From Nocardioides oceani (GTDB lineage: Bacteria > Actinomycetota > Actinomycetes > Propionibacteriales > Nocardioidaceae): a DNA stretch of 64,000 nt. A program made the position numbers and the translations under genes. This document shows positions 8,949 to 16,545 of this stretch, piece after piece (within the stretch, counting starts at the first letter, position 1; the number at the start of each line of letters is the position of its first letter). The notes under the pieces are model-generated. The model worked only from the letters and a program-made list of their open reading frames with translations, ran no database searches and was not told where the DNA came from. The stretch covers positions 956,060 through 1,020,059 of the forward strand of contig NZ_JAUHJQ010000001.1 in assembly GCF_030412965.1 (NCBI RefSeq), in the 5' to 3' direction.

Positions 8949-8977
8949 GGGCTGCTCCTCAGCGAGTGATGTGCGGG

Positions 8978-9583
8978 TCAGAACCCGGTACGGAGGTGAT
9001 TGAAGACCTCAGTCAGGAACTCGTCGAACTCCACGGCGTCGCGACTCGGCGGATCGCCAGGAAGGCGGACGTCGACGAGCCCCTCCAGCGCGGTGGAGAC
9101 CATGCCGTAGACGGCGCCGACCAACAGGGTGAGGTAGGAAGCCGGATAGCGTCCGGCCGCCACGGCGGCCACCCGCTCCTCGACCTCCAACCGCATCCGG
9201 TGCTGGACGTGATAGACGTGAGGCGCCAACGATAGATGCGCGCGCGCCAACGCCAGCACCTCCCGCATCCGGGAAAGCCCCGCTGTCGTCAACTGCAGCC
9301 GCAGCACGACCTCGACCGCGTCCAGTAACGGGCGCCCATCCGACACGTCCTCGAGTGCGTCGGCGGCAGCCTCAATACCGGCGTAGGCGACCGATGCCAC
9401 CGCCGCTTCCTTGCAGGGGTAGTGGTTCGCGAATGTACGACGCGAGTAGCCGGCCAACTCTGCGACCTCGTCGATCACGAACCCGTCCAGGCCGCGCTCC
9501 TTCGCCAGGCCAAAGGCAGCCTCGGCAAGCGCCTGTGCCGTCGCCGCACGCTTCCTCTCCCTCAGGCCTTGGGTCACGACCAT
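8978..9583 (-). CDS. TetR-family regulator of the MMPL transporter
   Basis: A 201-residue protein beginning MVVTQGLRERKRAATAQALA at ATG 9583; the frame is open further upstream, but that stretch contains the operator. The HTH is GLAKERGLDGFVIDEVAELAGYSRRTFANHYPCKE across about residues 20-55, typical TetR_N including the Tyr before the Lys (HYPCKE). The C-terminal domain is helical. It precedes the MMPL gene by 30 bp on the same strand, the classic arrangement of a local repressor co-transcribed with the exporter it controls, and its own promoter region holds a near-perfect palindrome at 9606-9621. Confidence 0.85.
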   Translation of the reverse strand: MVVTQGLRERKRAATAQALAEAAFGLAKERGLDGFVIDEVAELAGYSRRTFANHYPCKEAAVASVAYAGIEAAADALEDVSDGRPLLDAVEVVLRLQLTTAGLSRMREVLALARAHLSLAPHVYHVQHRMRLEVEERVAAVAAGRYPASYLTLLVGAVYGMVSTALEGLVDVRLPGDPPSRDAVEFDEFLTEVFNHLRTGF

Positions 9584-9605
9584 AGCCTCCCAGGCACTTG
9601 CCCAA

Positions 9606-9621
9606 CAGGCAAAATTGCCTG
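9606..9621. promoter_or_regulatory. Palindromic operator upstream of TetR-MMPL operon
   Basis: CAGGCAA-AA-TTGCCTG: 7-bp perfect arms with a 2-bp centre, 22 bp upstream of the TetR start at 9583. An extra TTGCC half-site precedes it at 9598-9602. Size, symmetry and position fit a TetR autoregulatory site. Confidence 0.6.
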
Positions 9622-9699
9622 ATCTGCACATCACATTCTGGTCGCGCCCCCCCGGACCGGCCGCTGCGCAGTCGCCGGCCGCGCGACCCCTCCTCGGAG

Positions 9700-9910
9700 C
9701 GGCTGGTCACCGGCGCGGCACTGCTGCCGATCGCCCTGCTGGGCGGCGCCGTTCAACCTGACCCGGTTCATACCCGGCAGCTCGCCCTACGACCAGCACA
9801 GCATCCCCCAGCGGATCCTCGGAATGCCGACCGCCCTGCTGAGCCAAGACCTGATCGTCATCACCGCTGCTCTGGGCCTCGCCATGAGGCGAGCGGCGCG
9901 GCGTGGGTGA
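9700..9910 (+). pseudogene. Remnant of a small membrane protein gene, frameshifted
   Basis: One frame reads LVTGAALLPIALLGGA up to about 9750. One base later, another frame continues FNLTRFIPGSSPYDQHSIPQ and ILGMPTALLSQDLIVITAAL, then a basic end and a stop at 9908-9910. Together these look like the end of a small integral membrane protein with two hydrophobic stretches joined by a single-base shift. No start or intact frame is visible. It occupies part of the 617-bp gap between the TetR gene and the P450 gene; the rest holds only the operators at 9606 and 9994. Confidence 0.35.
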
Positions 9911-9993
9911 GTCCTCCGTCTGGGGTGCGCTGAGTCGGCACCGGACGACACTTTGGCGCCGCCAGGAGTCTCGACTTGCATGACGGGGTGTGC

Positions 9994-10008
9994 TGTACTC
10001 AGAGTACA
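9994..10008. promoter_or_regulatory. TGTACTC-type palindromic operator upstream of P450
   Basis: TGTACTCAGAGTACA is a perfect inverted repeat, 15 bp, about 190 bp upstream of the P450 start. It has the same spacing and arm sequence as the core of the site at 4728-4744 before the TetR gene at 4773. The leader between this site and the P450 start shows no convincing gene. Confidence 0.55.
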
Positions 10009-10200
10009 AACTCATTGTTGAAACTGAGAGGGTTGTCTGATAGTCCACGGCCCCAGGCCGATCGCCGCCTCCTGCCGTTGCGCCCCTCGCGGCACTGCAC
10101 AGGCGAACCACACGCCACACCAGATCCGGCCGTTCGAAGGTGGAGCGGCGTCGAGGGCGCCTGGGAACGAAGCAGACGATGAAGCCACCTGGAGATACCG

Positions 10201-11379
10201 ATGAGCAACCAGCAGCTGACCTACAGCCCGTTCGATCCCGACATCATCGCTGACCCTTACCCGGTCTACCGGCAGCTGCGCAGTGAAGTCCCCGCCTACT
10301 GGTCGGAGCAGGCGAACACCTGGGTGCTCAGCCGATACGTCGACGTCTGCGCGGCGCTCGCCGACCCGGCGACCTACTCCTCTGCGTCCGGGATCTTCCC
10401 GACCCCTCCCGGGGTGGACATGACCCAGTTGTTCTTGCCCATGCTCATCATGACCGACCCACCGCGACACACCGCGCTGCGCAAGATCGTCAGCAAGGCG
10501 TTCACCCCCCGGCGAATCGCCGCACTCGAACCCCACATCCACTCCATCGTGGACGATCTGCTCGATGATTCACCGAAGTCGGATGGGTGGGACTTTGTCT
10601 CTGGGTTCTCCGGACCGCTGCCGGCCATCGTGATCGCCGACATGCTGGGCGTGCCGCGGGCAGACCGTGACCGTTTCCGCACGTGGTCCACCACTCTCAT
10701 ACAGTCCAACCCCGCCCGTGGCGAGTTCGGCCCCGGTCTGGAGGCCGCCACATCCCTCTACGACTACTTCTCAGAGTTTCTTGCTGAACGACGCGCGCGC
10801 CCTCAGGACGACCTCATGAGCGCGCTGGTCCAGGCCGACGCCGACGGCGAACGCCTCAGCGAGGATGAGCTCCTCGGCTTCTGTCTGCTGCTGCTCGTGG
10901 CCGGACACGAGACCACCACGAACCTGCTCTCCAACAGCGCGGTCGTGCTCGCTCAGCAGCCCGATAGCCGCCGGCAACTGGCGGACCGCCCAGAACTCGT
11001 TCCCGGCGCCGTCGAAGAGCTGCTCCGCTACGACTCCCCCGTCCAGGGCCTGTCGCGCACCCTTACCCGGCCGGTCGACGTGCACGGACAACACATGGCG
11101 ACTGGCGAAACCGTGCTGCTGCTCTTCGGCTCCGCCAACCGAGACGACCAGGCATTCTCAGACGCCGACCACTTCGACCTCCATCGCGCTCCCGAACGGC
11201 AGGTCGCGTTTGGACGTGGGATCCACTTCTGTCTCGGCGCGGCGCTGGCGCGGCTCGAAGCGCGCATCGCGCTGCAGGCACTCCTCGCCCGCCAACCGGA
11301 CTGGGAAGTCGACCTGGATTCGGCCGTTCGACTCCGCTCTGGCCCCATCCGCGGCTACCTGTCCCTGCCCCTGGAGTAG
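10201..11379 (+). CDS. Cytochrome P450 monooxygenase
   Basis: A 392-residue soluble class I P450 from ATG 10201. Signatures are in the correct order: the I-helix LLLLVAGHETTTNLL with the Thr for oxygen activation, the K-helix ELLRYDSPVQ (ExxR-type region), and the heme loop FGRGIHFCLGAALAR with Cys at about residue 344. The length is usual for bacterial CYPs. No ferredoxin or ferredoxin reductase gene is adjacent, so electron partners must be encoded elsewhere. Substrate cannot be deduced. A TGTACTC palindrome about 190 bp upstream suggests repression by the TetR protein encoded at 4773. Confidence 0.92.
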   Translation: MSNQQLTYSPFDPDIIADPYPVYRQLRSEVPAYWSEQANTWVLSRYVDVCAALADPATYSSASGIFPTPPGVDMTQLFLPMLIMTDPPRHTALRKIVSKAFTPRRIAALEPHIHSIVDDLLDDSPKSDGWDFVSGFSGPLPAIVIADMLGVPRADRDRFRTWSTTLIQSNPARGEFGPGLEAATSLYDYFSEFLAERRARPQDDLMSALVQADADGERLSEDELLGFCLLLLVAGHETTTNLLSNSAVVLAQQPDSRRQLADRPELVPGAVEELLRYDSPVQGLSRTLTRPVDVHGQHMATGETVLLLFGSANRDDQAFSDADHFDLHRAPERQVAFGRGIHFCLGAALARLEARIALQALLARQPDWEVDLDSAVRLRSGPIRGYLSLPLE

Positions 11380-11430
11380 CGCAGGTCGGCGGAAGGTCCG
11401 GCGCGGGCGACAGCCACACGCAGTTCCTCT

Positions 11431-11733
11431 TCAGCTGCCGACCGAGGCTCGGCGTGCCACTGCTCGTGCCCGTCGCTCCATCACCGCTGAACCGCGCTTG
11501 TGCAGCAGCCACCCACTGATGACCAGTGGCACGCCGAACGCTAGGAACCCGAGATCCCACGACAGTGGGGCGCCGATGTCGTCGCGCACATGGTGAACAC
11601 CGAGCAGGTGATGATTGACGATGCCCTCCAACAGGTTGAAGATCCCCCACCCCGCGAGAACCAGGCCGAAATGGAAGGACCAACTCGGAGCGAAACGGCC
11701 TCCACGCCAAGCCTTGATTGGGGACTGCTGCAC
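11431..11733 (-). pseudogene. C-terminal fragment of a DUF2243 membrane protein, cut by IS3
   Basis: The remaining ~100 residues contain WGIFNLLEGIVNHHLLGVHHV and WDLGFLAFGVPLVISGWLL, the C-terminal signature of DUF2243 four-helix membrane proteins, which normally have about 150-170 residues including an upstream IDGIVFHQILQWHHM-like motif that is absent here. The N-terminal half stops where the IS3-family element begins (near 11735), so the gene was probably truncated by that insertion. The first in-frame GTG at 11733 is fortuitous. Confidence 0.65.
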
Positions 11734-11780
11734 GAATAGGTGACATCTGATCTGTGGTGCCGAGAGGTGCCGCTGGAAGG

Positions 11781-12083
11781 ATGTGCACTGTGCCGAAGCC
11801 GTACCCCAAGGAGTTCCGCGACGACGTCGTTCGCGTCGCGAGGAACCGTGAGCCGGGAGTCCACCTCAAGCAGATCGCTGCCGACTTCGGCATCAGCGAG
11901 TCGTGCCTGACGAACTGGATGAAGACCGCAGACGTCGAGGATGGCGTGAAGCCGGGGACGACCGCTGCCGAGAGCGCCGAACTTCGTGAGGCGAGGAAGA
12001 GGATCCGGCTGCTGGAGCAGGAGAACGAGGTGCTGCGCCGCGCGGCGGCCTATCTGTCGCAGGCGAACCTGCCGGGAAAATGA
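11781..12083 (+). CDS. IS3-family transposase OrfA (HTH protein)
   Basis: A 100-residue protein from ATG 11781 preceded by GGAAGG. It carries an HTH_Tnp_1 domain (KPYPKEFRDDVVRVARNREP and IAADFGISESCLTNWMKTAD) followed by a leucine-zipper-like helix (RIRLLEQENEVLRRAAAYL) that mediates OrfA/OrfAB multimerisation. The end contains GGGAAAATGA, where GGGAAAA is a good slippery heptamer for the -1 frameshift that yields the OrfAB transposase. The partner orfB is truncated, so OrfA is probably a relic. Confidence 0.8.
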   Translation: MCTVPKPYPKEFRDDVVRVARNREPGVHLKQIAADFGISESCLTNWMKTADVEDGVKPGTTAAESAELREARKRIRLLEQENEVLRRAAAYLSQANLPGK

Positions 12084-12745
12084 TGTACCCGCTCGTCCGC
12101 GAGCTGGCCGTGGACGGGATCCCCGTTACGGTGACGTGCCGGGTGCTCAAGATCGCGCGTCAGCCCTACTACCGCTGGCTCCAGCGTCCGGTCACCGACG
12201 CCGAGCTGGAGGAGGCCTACCGCGCCAATGCGCTGTTCGACGCCCACCGTGACGATCCCGAGTTCGGCTACCGGTTCCTGGTCGACGAGGCACGCGAAGA
12301 CGGCGAGCCTATGGCGGAGCGGACCGCGTGGCGGATCTGCTCGGACATGGGCTGGTGGAGCGCGTTCGGCAAGCCCAAGCGCGGGAAGGCGAAGAGGCCC
12401 GGCCCACCGGTCCACGACGACCTGTGCGCCACCGTCGACAAGCACGGCGTGATCCGGCACGAGTTCAATGCCGATGGGCCGAACGAGCTGTGGATCGGCG
12501 ACATCACCGAACACCGCACCGGCGAAGGCAAACTCTACCTCTGCGCGTTCAAGGACGTCTACTCCAACCGGATCGTGGGCTATTCGATCGACTCGAGGAT
12601 GAAGTCCCGGCTCGCGGTCGCGGCGCTCAACAACGCGGTCGCCAGGCGCGGCGGCGTGGTCGGCTGCATCGTGCACACGGACAGGGGCTCGCAATTTCGG
12701 AGCCGGAGATTCGTCCGTGCACTCAACCGTCACCACATGGTCGGA
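12080..12745 (+). pseudogene. IS3-family transposase OrfB, C-terminus lost
   Basis: It overlaps orfA in the -1 frame (ATGATG at 12080). The N-terminus matches the HTH_21 region (VTCRVLKIARQPYYRWLQRP), then the rve integrase core begins: NELWIGDITEHRTGEGKLYL supplies the first Asp and VHTDRGSQFRSRRF the second. The third acidic residue, normally about 35 residues further on in a segment like DNAxxESFF, is missing because a second IS begins at 12746. The frame continues to 12835 through foreign sequence. No active transposase is expected. Confidence 0.8.
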
Positions 12746-12797
12746 TTGAACCGCCCCGGCGAGTCCGGAGAGCTGATTCGTTGGAAGGATCACTCTC

Positions 12798-13121
12798 ATG
12801 GCACGTCCCTCGAAGTACCCGACCGAGCTGCGTGAGCGCGCGGTGCGGATGGCGATGGAGTCCCGGCAGGACTATCCGCATGAGGCCGCGGCGATCAGGT
12901 CGGTGGCTGCGAAGTTGGGCATCACCTCGACCGAGTCGTTGCGCAAGTGGATCCGGCAGGCCGAGATCGACGGCGGGGTCCGTCCGGGCAAGACCAGCGA
13001 GGAGATCGCGGAGATCAAGTCGCTGAAGAAGGAGGTCGCCGAGCTGCGGCGGGCCGACGAGATCTTGAAGGCGGCCTCGGCTTTCTTCGCGGCGGAGCTC
13101 GACCGCCCCAACAGGTTCTGA
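12798..13121 (+). CDS. IS3-family transposase OrfA
   Basis: A 107-residue protein from ATG 12798, with GGAAGG about 11 nt upstream. It has the HTH_Tnp_1 fold (KYPTELRERAVRMAMES, SVAAKLGITSTESLRKWIRQ) and a C-terminal coiled coil (EIKSLKKEVAELRRADEIL). The end overlaps orfB; near 13104-13111 the stretch CGCCCCAAC could support the -1 slip that fuses OrfA to OrfB. It binds the IS ends and regulates transposition. Confidence 0.85.
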   Translation: MARPSKYPTELRERAVRMAMESRQDYPHEAAAIRSVAAKLGITSTESLRKWIRQAEIDGGVRPGKTSEEIAEIKSLKKEVAELRRADEILKAASAFFAAELDRPNRF

Positions 13122-14038
13122 TCGACTTCATCGCCGATCACCGCGGGGAGTTCGGGGTCGAGCCGATCTGTCGCGTGCTCGCAGAGCACGGGATCAAGGT
13201 CGCCCCGTCCACCTTCTACGAGGCGGTCTCGCGGCGGCCCTCGAAACGAGTGCTGCGGGACGCGGAGCTGGTCGCGCTGATCGAGTCCGAGCGTGCCCGG
13301 CAGAAGCTGCTCGCGAGGTTCGGGGCGAGGAAGATGTGGCTGCACCTGCGCGGGAAGGGTCACGACGTGGCTCGGTGCACGATCGAGCGGCTCTACCGCG
13401 AGCAGGGCTGGGTCGGCGCGCTGCGGTTGAAGAAGGTCCGCACCACGATCGGTGACCCCGCGGCGGCACGGCCGGGCGATCTGGTCGACCGGCAGTTCTG
13501 GGCGAGCCGTCCCGACCAGCTGTGGGTAGCCGACTTCACCTATGTCGCGACCTGGTCCGGCACCGTCTACGTCGCGTTCGTCTTCAACGTCTTCTCCCGC
13601 CGGATCGTCGGATGGCGCGCAGCCACCCAGATGACCACCGACCTGGTGCTCGACACCCTCGAGCACGCGATCTGGACCCGCCAGCAGGCCGGCATCACCC
13701 ACTTGTCGGGGCTGATCCACCACACGGACGCGGGGTCGCAATACGTCAGTTTCGCCTTCACCCAGCGGCTTGTCGACGAGGGTGTCGACCCGTCGGTGGG
13801 GTCGGTCGGTGATGCCTACGATAACGCGCTCGCGGAGTCGCAGATTGGGCTCTACAAGGCCGAGCTGATCCGCCCCGAGGGTCCCTGGCGCGGCGTCGAG
13901 CACGTCGAACTGGAGACCTTGAACTGGGTCGACTTCTTCAACCACGAGCGTCCCCACGAGTCCCTCGACGACCTGACCCCGATGGCCGCCGAAGAACTCC
14001 ACTACGCTGCAAAGAACGAGCTCAAGCCGACCGGCTGA
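13106..14038 (+). CDS. IS3-family transposase OrfB (DDE integrase core)
   Basis: Read by -1 frameshift from orfA at about 13106 and giving about 310 residues to the stop at 14036-14038; no good independent start is seen. It has the HTH_21 segment (RVLAEHGIKVAPSTFYEAV) and an intact rve DDE core: DQLWVADFTYVATWSGTVYV (first D), LIHHTDAGSQYVSFAFTQRL (second D) and GDAYDNALAESQIGLYKAEL (E), then NWVDFFNHERPHESLDDLTP at the end. All catalytic residues are present, so this copy could still transpose. Confidence 0.88.
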   Translation, partial: PQQVLIDFIADHRGEFGVEPICRVLAEHGIKVAPSTFYEAVSRRPSKRVLRDAELVALIESERARQKLLARFGARKMWLHLRGKGHDVARCTIERLYREQGWVGALRLKKVRTTIGDPAAARPGDLVDRQFWASRPDQLWVADFTYVATWSGTVYVAFVFNVFSRRIVGWRAATQMTTDLVLDTLEHAIWTRQQAGITHLSGLIHHTDAGSQYVSFAFTQRLVDEGVDPSVGSVGDAYDNALAESQIGLYKAELIRPEGPWRGVEHVELETLNWVDFFNHERPHESLDDLTPMAAEELHYAAKNELKPTG

Positions 14039-14078
14039 GCCACCAAACCCAGCCTCCGGACATGCCGGGGCGGTTCAA

Positions 14079-14330
14079 CTCGGCACGCGAGCACGGCACG
14101 GTCGGGGCTGAGTCGTTGGCCGGTGACGACCAGGCCGAGCTCATCGAGACGAGCGAAGGTGGTCAGGTCGGGGCAAGCGAAGCCCGCCTGCGGGGTAGCG
14201 TCAGGCACGTCGAGGTCTTCCGGATGGGCAGTGTGAGAACTTCCATCCTTGGGAGACCTCGACGCCTGCCCCAGGACCTACGCGCGCCGACTACCTCACA
14301 CGCCTGCTACACCCTCAACTGTGAAGAGCC
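14079..14330 (-). mobile_element. ISL3-family remnant: outer end and transposase N-terminus
   Basis: Read on the minus strand from 14330, the sequence starts GGCTCTTCACAGTTGAGGGT, typical of actinobacterial ISL3-family terminal repeats. About 120 bp later ATG 14208 opens a transposase N-terminus, TPQAGFACPDLTTFARLDEL then GLVVTGQRLSPDRAVLACRVE, which stops abruptly at the right repeat of the IS3 element at 14078. Only about 44 of some 400 codons remain. The outer end is inserted into the gene fragment at 14331-14950. This remnant fills the noncoding stretch 14079-14330. Confidence 0.7.
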
Positions 14331-14950
14331 GTCAAAGGGGATGCACCCGTACCCGAGGTTCAGGTTCGACAGCCGGGAGTTCGGCTCCCAATAGTACTGC
14401 GCCTTGAGGACCTCGTTCCGCATCCGTAGGAGCAGGTAGCGAAGAATGTTGTAGCCCCGCCGCTTGCCCCGAATGATGCGGCGCGCCTCGTCCATGGCCG
14501 GAAAGATCTGCGGGTTGCGGGTACTCGCCGTTCCCCGTGCCTTGAGGTCGTTGTATCGCTCGGGCGTGGCGTCGATGAGGTCGAGCAACGACGAGCCCGC
14601 GGTGAGGCCACCCATCACGAACTTGTACTCGGCGGAGTCGGTACGCACCCTGGTCTGTTGGCCGACGATGCGCGCGAAGTGGTTCAGCTCGCAGGGGCGG
14701 ATAGAGACTTCCCAGTTCCTGATGAGGGTGACGGGCATCCTCTGCCCGAATACCTCAATGGTGGCCGCTTGGAGACCCAGGTTCGCGGAGTAGTTGTCTG
14801 CGATGTCTATGCTCGTGAAACCGATGATCCGGTCGGCCTTGCTAACGCGGTTGACGGCCTTGTAGAAGGTGACCTCGTAATACACGCGACCGCCCGTGAC
14901 GAAGGGGCGGGTCTTATGGATGTAATAGCGATCCCACCGATCGGAGGTCG
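14331..14950 (-). pseudogene. Internal fragment of an unrecognised protein, cut at both ends
   Basis: A continuous minus-strand frame of about 205 residues with good coding character begins near 14950 (RWDRYYIHKTRPFVTGGRVYYEVTFY) in short segments and ends at LSNLNLGYGCIPFD, where the ISL3 end takes over. Motifs include DRIIGFTSIDIADNYSANL, TLIRNWEVSIRPCELNHFAR and NILRYLLLRMRNEVLKAQYY. I have seen similar conserved blocks in large uncharacterised proteins from mobile elements but cannot name a family. The upstream side is joined to an unrelated ParB fragment in the opposite orientation, so the N-terminus is lost. No function is proposed. Confidence 0.55.
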
Positions 14951-14955
14951 CTCGT

Positions 14956-15104
14956 AGCAGGCCGAGGCCCGCCGCGAGGAGCGCCGCCGCGTGATCGCCA
15001 ACAACAAGGCCTGGGCGAGCGCGGAGGCGGTGCGCCGCGAGTGGCTGGCCACGTTCGTCGCCCGCAAGACCGCCCCGAAGGGTGCCGAGGCCCTGATCTG
15101 CGAG
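14956..15104 (+). pseudogene. ParB-like C-terminal fragment
   Basis: On the plus strand the frame reads RVIANNKAWASAEAVRREWL then ATFVARKTAPKGAEALICE, closely matching the C-terminal part of actinobacterial plasmid/ICE ParB proteins (segments of the type VIANNKAWRSAETVRRxWL and LARKTAPKG). No ParB N-terminal or HTH region is nearby, and downstream the frame runs into antisense ATPase sequence, so only about 50 codons survive. It is debris of a partition module from an integrated element. Confidence 0.5.
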
Positions 15105-15552
15105 TCTTCTCCCCAACCGTCATCAGCGGCTGGGGCCAGCCGGCCAGGCCGAGCCGGCCGGCGTCGACGATGACGTCGTGGCCGTTGCGCTCCAGAGCGC
15201 GCAACTGCTCGGTGAGCGGGTCCCACAGCGGTAGAAGGCTGGGCGCCTGGTCGTGGGCCCGGATGCCGGGCAGGAACCACGCCGAGCGCTCGGCCGGTGC
15301 CTCGGGGTCCAGCAGCAGCGTCTCGCGCGGTAGGGCGTCGGCCAGCGTTCCGTCGCGCAGGGAGAGGGCAAGGTTGATCAGCCCGCCGGTCGGCTCCTGG
15401 GTGCCATGGAAGAAGCCGGCGAAGACCGAGGAGGAACCGGTCGGGTCGGCGTCGACCAGGAGCGCCGGGCGATGCCAGTTGAGGGTGAGCCCGAGCGCCG
15501 TGGTCGAGACACCAGGCGAACCGCTTCCGGATGCCAGGACGATCAGCGCCAT
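15105..15552 (-). pseudogene. ParA/MinD-like ATPase, C-terminally truncated
   Basis: The N-terminal 150 residues from ATG 15552 are intact: VLASGSGSPGVSTTALGLTL is a deviant Walker A of the SIMIBI/ParA type with SPGVSTT in place of KGGVGKT, LLVDADPTGSSSVFAGFF is the following Asp strand, and NGHDVIVDAGRLGLAGWP is the Walker B region. After about residue 148 it breaks into the ParB fragment. It starts 4 bp after the upstream SAF gene ends (overlapping arrangement), so the two formed an operon. Similar SAF plus ATPase pairs occur in actinobacterial conjugative elements with Tad-like genes; those further genes are missing here. Confidence 0.6.
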
Positions 15553-15555
15553 GCC

Positions 15556-16242
15556 TCAGCGCTCCCGGGCGTCCAGAACGAGAGCAACCCGTCCGGTGGC
15601 GGCACGGGCAGCCAGGTCGGCAGCATCACCCTCGGGCACCGAGACGTCGACGACGGTCTCCCCTGTCTCCTCAACCCGGCTAACACCAACGACGATTGCC
15701 TCGACGGTGACCGGGTCCTTGTCGGTGACCTCGCCCTGATCACCGGGGGTGGTGACGATCCGGACGACGTCGCCGCCATAGAGCGGCTCCGAGGGCATCT
15801 GGCCGGGAGTGAGGCTGATGCCCACGAGGGACTCCCCTTCCCCCGGAACCAGACTGTCGGTGACGGCCTGCTCAGTGAGCAGGGTGCCGGCCCACAGGTC
15901 TACCGCAGCGCGGTTGCCCTCAAGCTCAGCCTTCTGACTGCCAGGAAGCGGCGTCAGCGCGGGATCGACGCTCACCCGAACCACCGAGAGGTCGCCGGCC
16001 TCGATGATCTCGCCGCGCTTGACGTCCTGGCTGACGACGAGGACCTCCCGGGTGTCGTTGACCGACGTGAAGACGAACGCGGTTCCCAAGGCGCCGGCGA
16101 CAACCAAGGCGACGCACAGGGCGAACACCCATGGCCGGCGGCGCCGCCTGGGTCGCGGTCGCGGACGGCCGTCAAGCGCGGGCATCGCGCCCGTGGCGCG
16201 CGGTGTCTCGGCTGGCAGGGGTTGAGCGGTGTTCTGCGGCAT
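15556..16242 (-). CDS. SAF-domain membrane protein (CpaB/ICE-type)
   Basis: A 228-residue protein; I use ATG 16242 (MPQNTAQPL), the frame also being open to 16272. Layout: Pro/Arg-rich cytoplasmic N-terminus with a run of arginines (about residues 25-36), one membrane helix (VFALCVALVVAGALGTAFVF), then a SAF domain with VVSQDVKRGEIIEAGDLSVV and GTLLTEQAV. SAF domains of this kind occur in Flp-pilus CpaB and in proteins from actinobacterial integrative elements, located outside the membrane. Its stop overlaps the start region of the truncated ATPase gene. It survives as a stand-alone gene because the rest of its module has been deleted. Confidence 0.75.
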   Translation of the reverse strand: MPQNTAQPLPAETPRATGAMPALDGRPRPRPRRRRRPWVFALCVALVVAGALGTAFVFTSVNDTREVLVVSQDVKRGEIIEAGDLSVVRVSVDPALTPLPGSQKAELEGNRAAVDLWAGTLLTEQAVTDSLVPGEGESLVGISLTPGQMPSEPLYGGDVVRIVTTPGDQGEVTDKDPVTVEAIVVGVSRVEETGETVVDVSVPEGDAADLAARAATGRVALVLDARER

Positions 16243-16316
16243 GGGTCCCGAGTCCTCTCGTGTCTCGATCACCTACGTGTCAAGACGGGCCCGGAGCGAT
16301 CAACGCGAGCCCAACC

Positions 16317-16346
16317 CGATAGAACAACACTAGTGCAGTTCTATCG
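16317..16346. promoter_or_regulatory. 9-bp inverted repeat in the SAF/XRE intergenic region
   Basis: CGATAGAAC (16317-16325) and GTTCTATCG (16338-16346) are perfect arms around a 12-bp spacer containing CACTAGTG. The site is about 75 bp upstream of the SAF gene start (minus strand) and beyond the 3' end of the XRE gene. It could be an operator for the XRE protein or a hairpin. The remaining bases between 16243 and 16545 show no gene. Confidence 0.45.
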
Positions 16347-16545
16347 CTCCGCTCGATATCCACAGGTGACCGATCCCGAGATGCCATCGCCCAGTCCTGA
16401 CCAGAGGGTTACGCGGCTCAATCCCCCCGATGGGACCGAGCATCAACGCCTCCGAACGATCCGGAGTCCATGGGACCACAAAATCGTCCGATCTCCCGGA
16501 ACGAGTTTTCTCCCTGTGGATATCGGTCAGACCCGACGAAGACGT

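Larger units (their letters stand above)
11736..12745 (+). mobile_element. IS3-family insertion sequence, right part missing
   Basis: The element includes overlapping orfA (11781-12083) and the first three quarters of orfB (12080-12745). The left end lies just after the DUF2243 fragment; its terminal repeat cannot be confirmed because the right end is gone. At 12746 the sequence switches to the inverted repeat of a second IS3-family element. The last catalytic residue of the DDE transposase and the right repeat are lost, so this copy is dead. The left boundary is approximate. Confidence 0.7.
12746..14078 (+). mobile_element. Complete IS3-family insertion sequence (about 1.33 kb)
   Basis: The ends match as imperfect inverted repeats of about 25 bp: the left starts TTGAACCGCCCCGGC at 12746, and the reverse complement of the right end at 14078 starts identically, with two mismatches before CCGGAG. 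Inside are orfA and orfB in a -1 overlap with an apparently intact DDE triad. Flanking bases (GGA on the left, CTC on the right) do not form a 3-4 bp target duplication, and the two flanks belong to different elements (IS3 orfB left, ISL3 right). This suggests a deletion or recombination at this copy after insertion. Confidence 0.85.

Noticed and set aside
6630..8969. Long plus-strand frame opposite the MMPL gene
   Set aside because: Its composition (many His/Arg/Gln/Asp) is typical of antisense frames, and the minus strand encodes a full transporter with RND motifs.
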